DNA of 64,000 nt from Actinobacillus ureae ATCC 25976 (GCF_000188255.1 NZ_GL831080.1:1275747-1339746); one strand, 5' to 3'. Shown: positions 32,682 through 41,216, counted from the stretch's first letter. The notes: a model not told the origin generated them from the sequence alone. Numbers and translations are program-made.

Positions 32682-34654
32682 TGTTTCGTCAAGGATTAGC
32701 CGCTCGACTAGCTAACAGTCGCGCTAGATTTAGAGCATTATCAACCAGTTCAAAAATTGCATTGATCTTCATTTTATTTGTGGCTTGCATTGCAATTTTA
32801 GCCCCGCTTGTCGCCCCGTATGATCCATTACAAACGCTTCGCCCGGTACAAGCACCAAGCGGTGACTATCTATTCGGTACAGACCGTTTAGGGCGTGATA
32901 TTTTCTCTCGTATGGTTTGGGGGGCGAGAACTTCACTCTTTATCGGTTTAGGCGCGGTAGGTGTCGCCATCTTGTTTGGTGGGATTTTAGGTGCAACCGC
33001 CGCAACCGCAGACAAATTCGGTAACGAAGTGATCATGCGTTTAATGGATATTTTGATGGCATTCCCGGGCATTGCTCTTGCCGCAGTATTACTTGCGACC
33101 TTTGGTAACTCCGTTCCGGTGATTATCATTACGATAGCGGTCGTTTATACACCGCAACTTGCAAGGGTGGTACGTGCGAATGTCGTATCCCAATGGGAAG
33201 AAGATTATGTGCGTGCCGAACGCGTGTTAGGCGGTAGCCGTACTTATATTTTAGTTAAACACGTTATACGTAATACTGCCGCACCGGTGTTAGTGTTTGC
33301 CACGGTAATGGTGGCGGATGCCATCGTATTTGAAGCGTCTCTTTCATTCTTAGGTGCAGGTGTACAACCGCCATTCCCGTCTTGGGGCAATATCTTATCG
33401 GAAGGGCGTAACCTCGTCTTAAGCGGTTTTTGGTGGGCGACAACCTTTGCTGGTATTATGATTTTACTTACCGTATTAGCATTAAATATCTTGGCGGAAG
33501 GTTTAACCGATGCGTTAGTGAATCCAAAACTTAAAACATCACCAAAAACCAAAGAAGATGTCGCAAAACCGCTTTCTACCGATGTGCAAGAAGCGATGGC
33601 AGAAACGCTAGCCTTAAAACGTTATTTACTGAAATTACATGAAAAAGAAACCACTCGTACTGACCGTATGCAATTAAATGCCAATGCGAAACCGATTTTA
33701 CAGGTGAAAAATTTATCAATTCGCTTCCCGAATCGTTACGGTGAAATTCCGCTGATTGATAACATCAGCTTTACCGTACATGAAGGCGAAACCATGGGCT
33801 TAGTAGGGGAATCCGGTTGTGGTAAATCAATCACCGCCTTCTCTATTATGGGTTTATTACCGAAAACCGCCCAGATCACCGGTGAAATCTTATTTACCGA
33901 TCGTAGCGGTAAACAGCATGATTTACTTAAATCTGATCAATTAAATGAGCTTCGAGGTCATGAAATTTCAATGATTTACCAAGATGCGTTAAGTGCACTT
34001 AACCCGTCTATGCGAATCAAAGATCAAATGGCACAGTTAATTAGCCGTGGTGGAAAGCAAAGCGCAGAAACTTTATTGCAATGGGTAAAACTCGATCCGG
34101 AAAAAACGCTTAACCGTTATCCGCACGAGCTTTCAGGCGGACAGCGTCAGCGAGTCTTAATTGCCATGGCACTCGCTCGTGAGCCTAAATTATTAATCGC
34201 CGATGAACCGACCACTGCGCTCGATGTTGTAGTACAAGCCGAAGTGATCAAACTCTTAAATGAATTACGTGAAAAACTCGGTTTTGCGATGGTATTCGTC
34301 AGCCACGATCTCGCACTTGTGGCACAAATGGCACACCACATCACAGTAATGTATGCCGGTCAAGTAGTTGAAGCCGCACCGACTACACCGCTCTTAGCCA
34401 ATCCGACCCACGAATATACCCGTGGTTTACTTGGTTCGGTTCTGTCAACCGAATTACGTGCCGAACGCTTATATCAAATTCCGGGTAGCGTACCGTCACC
34501 ATTCGACTTTGCGAAAGGTGACCGCTTCGCCAGCCGTTCATTACGTCCGGAAGCGGATCCGGAGCAACATTTACAACTGGTTGCCACCGATGATCACCCG
34601 CAACATTTTTGGGCATCACATTTAGCAACACAAGAAAAACGCGTGGAGGGATAA
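32681..34654 (+). CDS. Fused ABC permease-ATPase (DppC-DppD type)
   Basis: One 657-residue chain carries two subunits that are usually separate. Residues about 1-285 are a DppC-type permease (LVAPYDPLQTL; GTDRLGRDIFSRMVWGARTS; YVRAERVLGGSRTYIL; ASLSFLGAGVQPPFPSWG; NILAEGLTDALVNPKL). After a linker of about 60 residues, residues about 345-655 are a DppD-type ATPase (Walker A GESGCGKS, signature LSGGQRQRV, Walker B LLIADEPTTALD). The usual cysteine-bearing C-terminal motif (IPGxVPxPxxxPxGCxFxxRC) is present without its cysteines (IPGSVPSPFDFAKGDRFASR). No frameshift or stop occurs at the junction, so the fusion looks real. Confidence 0.9.
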   Translation: MFRQGLAARLANSRARFRALSTSSKIALIFILFVACIAILAPLVAPYDPLQTLRPVQAPSGDYLFGTDRLGRDIFSRMVWGARTSLFIGLGAVGVAILFGGILGATAATADKFGNEVIMRLMDILMAFPGIALAAVLLATFGNSVPVIIITIAVVYTPQLARVVRANVVSQWEEDYVRAERVLGGSRTYILVKHVIRNTAAPVLVFATVMVADAIVFEASLSFLGAGVQPPFPSWGNILSEGRNLVLSGFWWATTFAGIMILLTVLALNILAEGLTDALVNPKLKTSPKTKEDVAKPLSTDVQEAMAETLALKRYLLKLHEKETTRTDRMQLNANAKPILQVKNLSIRFPNRYGEIPLIDNISFTVHEGETMGLVGESGCGKSITAFSIMGLLPKTAQITGEILFTDRSGKQHDLLKSDQLNELRGHEISMIYQDALSALNPSMRIKDQMAQLISRGGKQSAETLLQWVKLDPEKTLNRYPHELSGGQRQRVLIAMALAREPKLLIADEPTTALDVVVQAEVIKLLNELREKLGFAMVFVSHDLALVAQMAHHITVMYAGQVVEAAPTTPLLANPTHEYTRGLLGSVLSTELRAERLYQIPGSVPSPFDFAKGDRFASRSLRPEADPEQHLQLVATDDHPQHFWASHLATQEKRVEG

Positions 34655-34657
34655 AGC

Positions 34658-35464
34658 ATGAGTATGAAAATATTAAAAGAACAACCGATTCTTGAATTAT
34701 CCGATATTGTGATGCAATTTGCTTCTCGAGATGGGACTTTGTTTAATCCGAAAAAATTCACAGCAGTAGATAATGTCAGTTTATCGATCTATGCAGGGGA
34801 AACGGTCGGGTTAGTCGGTCAATCCGGCTGCGGTAAATCAACCTTAGCCAGTATTATGATCGGTTTGCAAAAACCGACTTCCGGCACGGTCAAATTTAAC
34901 GGCTTACAAATGAAATACGGCAGCACCGAGGCCCGTAAACAGTTCGGTCGTCAAGTTTCAGTCATTTTCCAAGATCCGGCAACTGCTCTCAATCCTCGTA
35001 TGCGAGTGTTGGATATTTTAAAAGATCCGATGGATATCCATAACGTATTGCAACCGCACGAACGAGAAAAACGAGTGTATGAATTACTCTCTCGAGTTGG
35101 TTTGCCTCGTTCCGCCGCTTTAGTCGAGCCGACACGTTTATCCGGTGGGCAAAAACAGCGGGTGGCAATCGCTAGAGCTTTAGCACTCAACCCGAAACTG
35201 ATTGTTGCCGATGAACCGACTTCTGCACTTGACGTATCGGTACGGGCGCAAGTATTAAATTTACTTGCTGATCTTAAAAAAGAGCTGAATCTTGCAATGG
35301 TGTTTATCTCCCACGATTTACAAACAGTACATCAAGTTTCGGATCGCATTGTCGTGATGAACGGTGGAAAAGTGGTGGAAACCGGTAGTTCAAGCGAAGT
35401 ATTTAATTCGCCGAAAGAAGAATACACTCGTACGCTGATTAATGCTGCACCGTCATTGTTATAA
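34658..35464 (+). CDS. Peptide/nickel-type ABC ATPase (DppF-like)
   Basis: This is the second ATPase of the transporter, 268 residues, with Walker A GQSGCGKST, Q-loop VIFQDPATALNPRMRV, signature LSGGQKQRVAIARAL, Walker B LIVADEPTSALD and the switch ISHDL. It ends at INAAPSLL and lacks the C-terminal oligopeptide/dipeptide motif found in full-length DppF. It starts 4 bp after the fused gene, so the stoichiometry (binding protein, permease, permease-ATPase, ATPase) is complete. A terminator follows. Confidence 0.92.
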   Translation: MSMKILKEQPILELSDIVMQFASRDGTLFNPKKFTAVDNVSLSIYAGETVGLVGQSGCGKSTLASIMIGLQKPTSGTVKFNGLQMKYGSTEARKQFGRQVSVIFQDPATALNPRMRVLDILKDPMDIHNVLQPHEREKRVYELLSRVGLPRSAALVEPTRLSGGQKQRVAIARALALNPKLIVADEPTSALDVSVRAQVLNLLADLKKELNLAMVFISHDLQTVHQVSDRIVVMNGGKVVETGSSSEVFNSPKEEYTRTLINAAPSLL

Positions 35465-35478
35465 TTTATCTCATGTTC

Positions 35479-35499
35479 AGGGCAGGTTTATCCTGCCCT
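35479..35499 (+). terminator. Terminator after the ABC transporter operon
   Basis: An 8-bp stem (AGGGCAGG / CCTGCCCT) with a 5-nt loop is followed by TTTTA. It separates the ABC genes from the flavoprotein, which starts only 17 bp later, so read-through or a promoter inside this interval is needed. Confidence 0.8.
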
Positions 35500-35515
35500 T
35501 TTATCTATACTGATT

Positions 35516-37114
35516 ATGCTCTCGATTCAAATTACTCAAACGATTTATACGGATTTACTTATTGTCGGTTCAGGTATCGCCGGGCTTGCTGCTGCGGTTG
35601 AAGCGGAACGACTTGGGCTGAAAACCACGTTAATCAGCAAAATGCCTATTGGTTCAGGTGCAAGTTTCTTTCCGTTAAAAGCCACATTGGGCATTCAAGT
35701 GACCGGTGAAAATGACTCGGAAAAATTCCAACAGGATATTGAACGTGTCGGTAAAGGCAGAACCAACCCGAAAGTAGTCAAAGCCTATATCGAAGATTCG
35801 CCCCAAGCGATTGAATTACTCGAACAAATCGGCTTTAAGCCTTGGCTACGCAACGACAATCGCCCAGCCTGTTTCGCTGAGTATCCCCGCCCTATTTATC
35901 TAATCAATAATTGGCGAGAAGCCGCTCAACGGGCAAAACAAATTCTTGGCAACCAATCTACCGACGTTTATGAACAAGCGACCTTACTGCATATTGTTAC
36001 CGAACAAAATCAAGTGCAAGGAGCGGTATTTAGCCTGAATACAAGCGGTCAAATTTGCTATATTTTTTGCAAAACTAACCAAATCATTTTAGCAAGCGGT
36101 GGCATTGCCGGCTTGTATAAAGACAATCTTTATCCGGCGGATATTATCGGCTCTACGCATTTCATTGCTCAACAAGCCGGTGCAAAATTGACCAATCTCG
36201 CCTTTATTCAATTTATTCCCTCTTTTGTCGAACCGAAATATAAAGTGCTATTTGGCGAACATACGCTGAAATACGTCACTAAAATTACTGATGAAAACGG
36301 GCAAGATCTGTTTCCGCATTTAAGCGAAACACAATTTCAACAGATGATGTTAGCCCGTAGCCATTATGCACCGTTTAGTGTGGATTTCCCTTGTGTCGAA
36401 TTTGATTTGGTGATGATGAAGCATTTATTGACTAACCCGCAACAAAAAGGCATTTACCTGCACTATAGCCCTGAGCTTTATCAAGATAAACAAGAGTTTT
36501 ATACGGTTTATCTTAACTGGTTACGCCAAGAAGTCGGGATAGATTTGGTTAAAGATAAGATTGCGATTGCACCGTTTGCACACAGCTGTAACGGTGGAAT
36601 TGAGATTGATAAATATGGAAAATCTTGTGTCGTCGGATTATGTGCGATTGGTGAAATAGCCCATTGTATTGAGGGAGCAAACCGCTTAGGTGGCAATTCG
36701 GTCGGTGGTGGCGTAGTATTCGCCAAACGGGCTGTGGCACAAGCGGTCAAAAATTTGCAAAAAATTACCAAAATTCAACCGCTTGCAAATACTGAAACTT
36801 ATCGTTTACAGACTGAAAAAGTGCTTAATCAGTTAAACAATCCAAACGGCGATAATTCCCTGCTTGCCAGTGAAGTACTCAAACAAATTCGTGAACAAAT
36901 GGCTCGTTTTGCTAATGTGTATCGCACCAAAGCCAACTTAACCTTACTGTTGAACGAACTTCAACAGCTCGAAAATCGTTTTAATCCGATTGCTCATCAT
37001 CAGCAACAAGGCATCGAAATCTTTTATGCACTAAAAACCGCACAGCTTGTCGTTTCGCAGATGCTAAACGAACCGCACAGTTTAGGCGCACATTACTTAG
37101 CCGATGAGCAGTAA
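35516..37114 (+). CDS. FAD-dependent oxidoreductase of the FrdA/NadB family
   Basis: The 532-residue protein belongs to the fumarate reductase/aspartate oxidase flavoprotein superfamily. It has the N-terminal FAD site DLLIVGSGIAGLAAAVEAERLG, ASFFPLKATLGIQ, ILASGGIAGLYKDN, the C-terminal FAD block GEIAHCIEGANRLGGNSVGGG and the helical tail ending EPHSLGAHYLADEQ. It lacks a CXXC or flavocytochrome domain and any signal peptide, so it is cytosolic. It has no FrdB neighbour. The reaction is unknown; it may act on the substrate imported by the adjacent transporter. Two uptake words lie inside the gene, near 36042 and 36739. Confidence 0.8.
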   Translation: MLSIQITQTIYTDLLIVGSGIAGLAAAVEAERLGLKTTLISKMPIGSGASFFPLKATLGIQVTGENDSEKFQQDIERVGKGRTNPKVVKAYIEDSPQAIELLEQIGFKPWLRNDNRPACFAEYPRPIYLINNWREAAQRAKQILGNQSTDVYEQATLLHIVTEQNQVQGAVFSLNTSGQICYIFCKTNQIILASGGIAGLYKDNLYPADIIGSTHFIAQQAGAKLTNLAFIQFIPSFVEPKYKVLFGEHTLKYVTKITDENGQDLFPHLSETQFQQMMLARSHYAPFSVDFPCVEFDLVMMKHLLTNPQQKGIYLHYSPELYQDKQEFYTVYLNWLRQEVGIDLVKDKIAIAPFAHSCNGGIEIDKYGKSCVVGLCAIGEIAHCIEGANRLGGNSVGGGVVFAKRAVAQAVKNLQKITKIQPLANTETYRLQTEKVLNQLNNPNGDNSLLASEVLKQIREQMARFANVYRTKANLTLLLNELQQLENRFNPIAHHQQQGIEIFYALKTAQLVVSQMLNEPHSLGAHYLADEQ

Positions 37115-37130
37115 AACAAAATACAAAAAT

Positions 37131-37157
37131 AAAGGGCAAGATTTTATCTTGCCCTTT
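37131..37157. terminator. Bidirectional terminator between flavoprotein and metE-like genes
   Basis: An 11-bp perfect stem (AAAGGGCAAGA / TCTTGCCCTTT) with a 5-nt loop lies between convergent genes. Confidence 0.9.
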
Positions 37158-37175
37158 TGATCATCCGTTTAATGA

Positions 37176-38324
37176 TTATTTGCCCCAAACTTCTTCGCTG
37201 ATTTCACGAATAAAGTTCAGTTTTGCCCATTGTTGTTCTTCCGTCAGAATATTACCTTCTTCGGTTGACGCAAAGCCACATTGAGGACTTAAACAAAGCT
37301 GGTTGATGTTCACATATTGTGCAGCTTCTTGGATACGAGTAATCACTTCATCACGATTTTCTAATTGACCGTCTTTTGAAGTAATTAAACCTAATACTAC
37401 TTGCTGATCTTTGATAAAACGTAATGGTTTGAAATCACCCGAACGATCGGAATCATACTCTAAGAAGAAACCGTCAATTCGGCACGTACCGAATAAAGTT
37501 TCCGCCACCGGTTCATAACCACCTGCTGAGAACCATGTTGAACGGAAGTTACCACGGCAAATATGCATCGTAATGGCAATATCATCCGCCGGTTTCGCAT
37601 CAACGATTTTATTAACCATATACACGTAATCTTTGGCAATTTGGTCTAAATCTAAACCACGTGCTTTATAGGCTGCACGCTTGTCCTCGGCACAAAATTC
37701 GCCCCAGCTGGTATCATCTAATTGTAAATTACGGCAACCTAATTTATAGAACACGTTCATCGCTTTGATATACGCATCGGCAATATCGTCTAACAATAGC
37801 TGGTTGTTATTTTCATAACGTGCAATCGGCTGATAATCCTCCGCACGTACATTGGTAATTAAATGTAACATTGATGGCGAAGGAATCGTGAATTTCACTT
37901 CCGTTTCACCGGCAATTTTTTGTAACGAACGAAAATGTTCTACAAACGGATGTGATTCCGAAAAATCCACTTTATCGACAATCTTAATGGTTTTCGGACG
38001 TACGCTGTGGTGTTTAAATTGTACCGAGAACTTCTCTGCGTCTACTTCCTGAATACCGTCTAATGCGGCTAAGAAATCCATATGCCAGAACGTACGGCGA
38101 AATTCGCCATCAGTTACCGCATGTAAGCCTACTGCTTTTTGATGTTCAACTAATTTTGCAATTTCCGCATCTTCTACTTGGGTTAAATCTGCACAAGAAA
38201 TATCGCCACATGAACATTGCTGACGAGCTTGTTTAATCGGATCCGTACGTAAAAAACTACCAACAATATCAAAACGGTAAGGCGCAGAAGTACGTTGCGT
38301 TGCAGTAGGGAATAATTGATACAT
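37176..38324 (-). CDS. Core-MetE: cobalamin-independent methionine synthase-like protein
   Basis: The 382-residue product corresponds to the C-terminal catalytic half of MetE, like B. subtilis YxjG/YxjH. The zinc-ligand elements are visible: His-x-Cys in ITMHICRGNFRS, the acidic FFLEYDSDRSG and the last cysteine in LCLSPQCGFASTEEG; DDTSWGEF also matches family members. It lacks the N-terminal MetE half, so it is not expected to use triglutamyl-methyltetrahydrofolate like full MetE. Proteins of this type may use other methyl donors. The ATG has AAGGAA 6 nt upstream. A perfect MetR box lies about 90 bp upstream. Confidence 0.85.
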   Translation of the reverse strand: MYQLFPTATQRTSAPYRFDIVGSFLRTDPIKQARQQCSCGDISCADLTQVEDAEIAKLVEHQKAVGLHAVTDGEFRRTFWHMDFLAALDGIQEVDAEKFSVQFKHHSVRPKTIKIVDKVDFSESHPFVEHFRSLQKIAGETEVKFTIPSPSMLHLITNVRAEDYQPIARYENNNQLLLDDIADAYIKAMNVFYKLGCRNLQLDDTSWGEFCAEDKRAAYKARGLDLDQIAKDYVYMVNKIVDAKPADDIAITMHICRGNFRSTWFSAGGYEPVAETLFGTCRIDGFFLEYDSDRSGDFKPLRFIKDQQVVLGLITSKDGQLENRDEVITRIQEAAQYVNINQLCLSPQCGFASTEEGNILTEEQQWAKLNFIREISEEVWGK

Positions 38325-38414
38325 TGTGTTTCCTTGTAATCATTAAAATATAAACTTCACTAAATTCTAACAAATTTTATTTTTTAATCATCTGAAAAAA
38401 TTTTGAGATGATTA

Positions 38415-38427
38415 TGAATAATATTCA
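38415..38427. promoter_or_regulatory. Candidate MetR box upstream of the core-MetE gene
   Basis: TGAA-N5-TTCA fits the MetR consensus exactly and lies 90-103 bp before the start of the metE-like gene. Eight fixed bases occur by chance about once per 65 kb, so its position beside a methionine gene is what makes it credible. Confidence 0.55.
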
Positions 38428-38497
38428 TATTGCGTTTAATGTGTCGTGACCTAACAAGCGGTCAAATTTGCATAAAAATTTGCAAATCATCCCTTGA

Positions 38498-39928
38498 TTA
38501 TTCCGCTAATGTGACGGAATAAAACGAAGTGTAACCAAACGGGCTTTGTACAAAACCTTGCACACGCTTACTAACCGGCACATAGTTAATTGCATGCGCA
38601 ATCGGAATTATCGGTGTATTTTTTTGGAAAATTTCGACCGCTTGTTGATATAACTGCTGACGTTCAGTGGCATTTTGCGTTTGTACCACTTTTTGTAATA
38701 AGCCGTCAAATTCGTTATCCGTCCAACGGGAATAATTGGTGCCCGGAATATTTTCTTTGCTTAATAGCGGAAACAGAAAGTTGTCCGGATCACCGTTACG
38801 GCTTGTCCAGCCGTAAGTGCCAGCTGAAAATTCGCCTTCACGGGTTCGTTTATTAAAATCCGCCCATTCGTGGCTGACTAATTTCGCTTTTACCCCAATT
38901 TTCGCCCAATCTGCTTGAATAATTTCTGCAGTACGTCTTGGATTCGGATTTGACGGGCGCACCACCGGTTGTACCCAGATTTCGGTTTCAAAACCGTTCG
39001 GATAACCTGCTTCTGCCAATAGTTTTTTCGCTTTTGCCAAATCAAATTCATACTGAGCTAAGTTTTCATTATAGCCAAGCACTGAATTTGGGAACGGATT
39101 AGTCGCCACCGTACCGCCGCCTTGGAACACCGTATCGACAATCGCTTTTTTATCGGTAGCGTGTTGTAGTGCTTGGCGCACCTTCACATTATCTAATGCT
39201 GCTTTTTTGGTGTTTAATCCAAGATATGCCAGATTTAAACCTTCACGCTCAAATAAAGTCACTTTCTGATCCTGTTTCATTTGTGCAATATCAGCGATAT
39301 TTGGGAAATCAATTACATCACACTCACCGGCTTTCAATTTAGCATAACGTGTACCAGCATCGGGTGTAATCGCAAAAATGAGCCGCTCAAACTTTGCTTT
39401 ACCCTGCCAATAATTCGGATTAGCTTTATAACGTACCGCTTGGTCAGTTTGATAAACCTGAAATTCAAACGGTCCCGTACCAATCGGCTGTTGATCCAAT
39501 AATTCCGGCTTGCCTTCCGCTAATAATTTATCCGCATATTCTTTTGAATAAATCGATAAGAAATCAATTGCCACTGTTGTAAGAAACAGACTATTCGGCT
39601 GATTTAGTGTCATTTTCACCGTATGTTCATCCACTTTCTCAACCGATTTTAAAATTTTCGGCAGCTTCATCCATTGATAATAGAAATAAGTGCCGCCGGA
39701 AACATTGTAGTAAGGGTGACTTTTATCCGCCTGACGCTGAAACGAAAATACCACATCATCCGCATTTAAGTTGCGACTTGGGGTAAATAACTTGTTACTG
39801 TGAAACGATACGTCTTTACGTAGATGGAAAGTGTAAGTTAAACCGTCTTCGCTCACTTCCCACTTTTCCGCCAAACTTGGCTCGACCTCAATTTTGCCGG
39901 CTTTAAATGCAAATAAACGATCATAAAG
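38498..39928 (-). pseudogene. 5'-truncated DppA/SapA/HbpA-type binding protein
   Basis: The remaining frame (458 codons from the first ATG at 39874) is a family 5 periplasmic binding protein: LAEKWEVSEDGLTYTFHLRK, PIGTGPFEFQVYQ, VRQALQHATDKKAIVD, LLAEAGYPNGFETEIW and the C-terminal SPFGYTSFYSVTLAE. Homology can be read further upstream to LYDRLFAFKAG at about 39928 and stops there, so the signal peptide and roughly the first 60-70 residues are missing. No promoter or ribosome site precedes it. It abuts the broken end of sdaA. Without a signal peptide the product cannot be exported. Confidence 0.85.
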
Positions 39929-40962
39929 ATATGCCTTTTCATTACGATTTCTTACCTCGTCATGAAAACGGAATGATTTTAAAAGCCTTCGAAGGTGACA
40001 CGTTATTATTCGAAAAAACGTTCTATTCTATCGGTGGCGGTTTTATTGTTGATGATGAAAACTTTGATAACCAAGCCAACAATACTGTATCTGTGCCGTT
40101 CCCTTATAAAAATGCAGAAGACTTACTCAAGCACTGTAAAGAACAAGGTTTACCGCTTTCCAGTTTAGTGTGGAAAAACGAAGCGGCCCTGCGCCCTAAG
40201 CAAGAAATCTCAGATTATCTGGCAAAAATTTGGAAAACGATGGAAGACTGTATCCAACACGGTTTACATACGGAAGGTTTATTACCCGGCCCATTAAAAG
40301 TAGTACGCCGTGCACCGTCTTTACGCAGAACATTAGAAGCAACCGGCAAATTTAATACTGACCCAATGCAAATTATTGGTTGGGTAAATATGTTTGCGCT
40401 TGCGGTGAATGAAGAAAATGCGGCAGGCGGATGTGTTGTCACTGCGCCGACTAACTGTGCTTGCGGTATTGTGCCAGCAGTATTAGCTTACTATCAGCAA
40501 TTTATCGCACCGCTTAATCAAGAAACGATTGAGCGTTATTTACTAGCTTGTAGCGTTGTCGGTACACTGTACAAAATGAATGCATCTATTTCTGGTGCGG
40601 AAGTAGGCTGTCAGGGCGAAGTTGGTGTAGCTTGTTCGATGGCAGCAGCCGGTTTAACCGAAATTATGGGCGGAAGTCCGGATCAAGTTTGTATCGCGGC
40701 TGAAATCGCAATGGAACACAACCTTGGCTTAACCTGTGACCCTGTAGGCGGTCAAGTGCAAGTACCTTGTATCGAACGTAATGCGATTGCTTCGGTTAAG
40801 GCGATCAATGCAAGTCGTATGGCTTTACGTCTTACCTCACAACCTCGAGTGACTTTAGATAAAGTGATCGAAACAATGTACGAAACCGGTAAAGATATGA
40901 ATGCTAAATACCGTGAAACTTCAACCGGCGATTTAGCAATTAAAATTTTACCTTGTGACTAA
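39925..40962 (+). pseudogene. sdaA: 5'-truncated L-serine dehydratase
   Basis: SdaA is an iron-sulfur L-serine deaminase giving pyruvate and ammonia. The remaining frame begins at KDMPFHYDFLPRHENGM, matching about residue 110 of E. coli SdaA (454 residues), and continues through the normal C-terminus (VVTAPTNCACGIVPAVLAYY; GCQGEVGVACSMAAAG; CDPVGGQVQVPCIERNAIAS; ETSTGDLAIKILPCD). The cluster cysteines and the alpha domain are intact, but most of the N-terminal beta domain is lost. An in-frame ATG exists at 39931 without a ribosome site. The product is probably inactive. Confidence 0.85.
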
Positions 40963-40971
40963 GCATTGTAT

Positions 40972-41000
40972 TTGACAACAAGTGATTAACCACTTATGAT
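40972..41000 (+). promoter_or_regulatory. Strong promoter of the antisense RNA
   Basis: TTGACA (40972-40977), a 17-bp spacer and TATGAT (40995-41000) form a near-perfect sigma70 promoter 10 bp after the sdaA stop, pointing into an interval with no plus-strand gene. It is the strongest promoter match I noticed in the window. Confidence 0.85.
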
Positions 41001-41006
41001 TTGAAG

Positions 41007-41157
41007 AACTGAGTGGTTCAACCGCTCAGTTGAGTTATTTATTATTAGTAAGCTGGCAGGCTCAAGGCTAACAAGAAAATAACTAGGATAATGTATTTAA
41101 ACATTTGGTTATCCTCTTCAAAGTTGGTGGGATTAAAGGTCGCCACCAGCTCGTTTT
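41007..41157 (+). ncRNA. Putative Sib-like antisense RNA
   Basis: A transcript from the promoter at 40972-41000 would start near 41007, exactly at a 7-bp hairpin (AACTGAG / CTCAGTT, 41007-41031). It would run antisense across the whole 19-codon hydrophobic peptide gene and its Shine-Dalgarno and could end at the 8-bp hairpin 41123-41150 followed by TCGTTTT. That gives about 150 nt, near the size of E. coli Sib RNAs. The 3' end could instead be the stronger terminator at 41217-41246. The 5' hairpin may also end sdaA. Confidence 0.65.
41045..41104 (-). CDS. Ibs-like type I toxin peptide (19 residues)
   Basis: The frame encodes MFKYIILVIFLLALSLPAY, 19 residues, one membrane-spanning stretch. 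E. coli IbsC (as I recall it, MMRLVIILIVLLLISFSAY) has the same length, a basic residue at position 3, an Ile/Leu/Val core, Ser at 15 and the ending Ala-Tyr; nine positions are identical. A Shine-Dalgarno AGAGGA lies 7 nt upstream, and a promoter with perfect TATAAT at 41181-41186 drives it with a leader of about 70 nt that folds into two hairpins. Ibs peptides depolarise the inner membrane when not repressed by Sib antisense RNA. Function here is inferred from sequence and architecture. Confidence 0.75.
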   Translation of the reverse strand: MFKYIILVIFLLALSLPAY

Positions 41158-41180
41158 AGCTTTATTGCTAAAACACGTAA

Positions 41181-41209
41181 ATTATAGTAAAGACTGTATG
41201 TTTTTACAA
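41181..41209 (-). promoter_or_regulatory. Promoter of the Ibs-like toxin mRNA
   Basis: On the minus strand TTGTAA (41209-41204), a 17-bp spacer and TATAAT (41186-41181). Transcription would start near 41174, at the edge of an 8-bp hairpin (GTTTTAGC / GCTAAAAC, 41153-41174) that would cap the mRNA 5' end. Confidence 0.75.
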
Positions 41210-41216
41210 CCAACAA

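Noticed and set aside
41007-41031. The hairpin as only the sdaA terminator
   Set aside because: It lacks a T-run and starts exactly where the strong TTGACA-17-TATGAT promoter would begin an RNA, so a role as the antisense RNA 5' hairpin is at least as likely.
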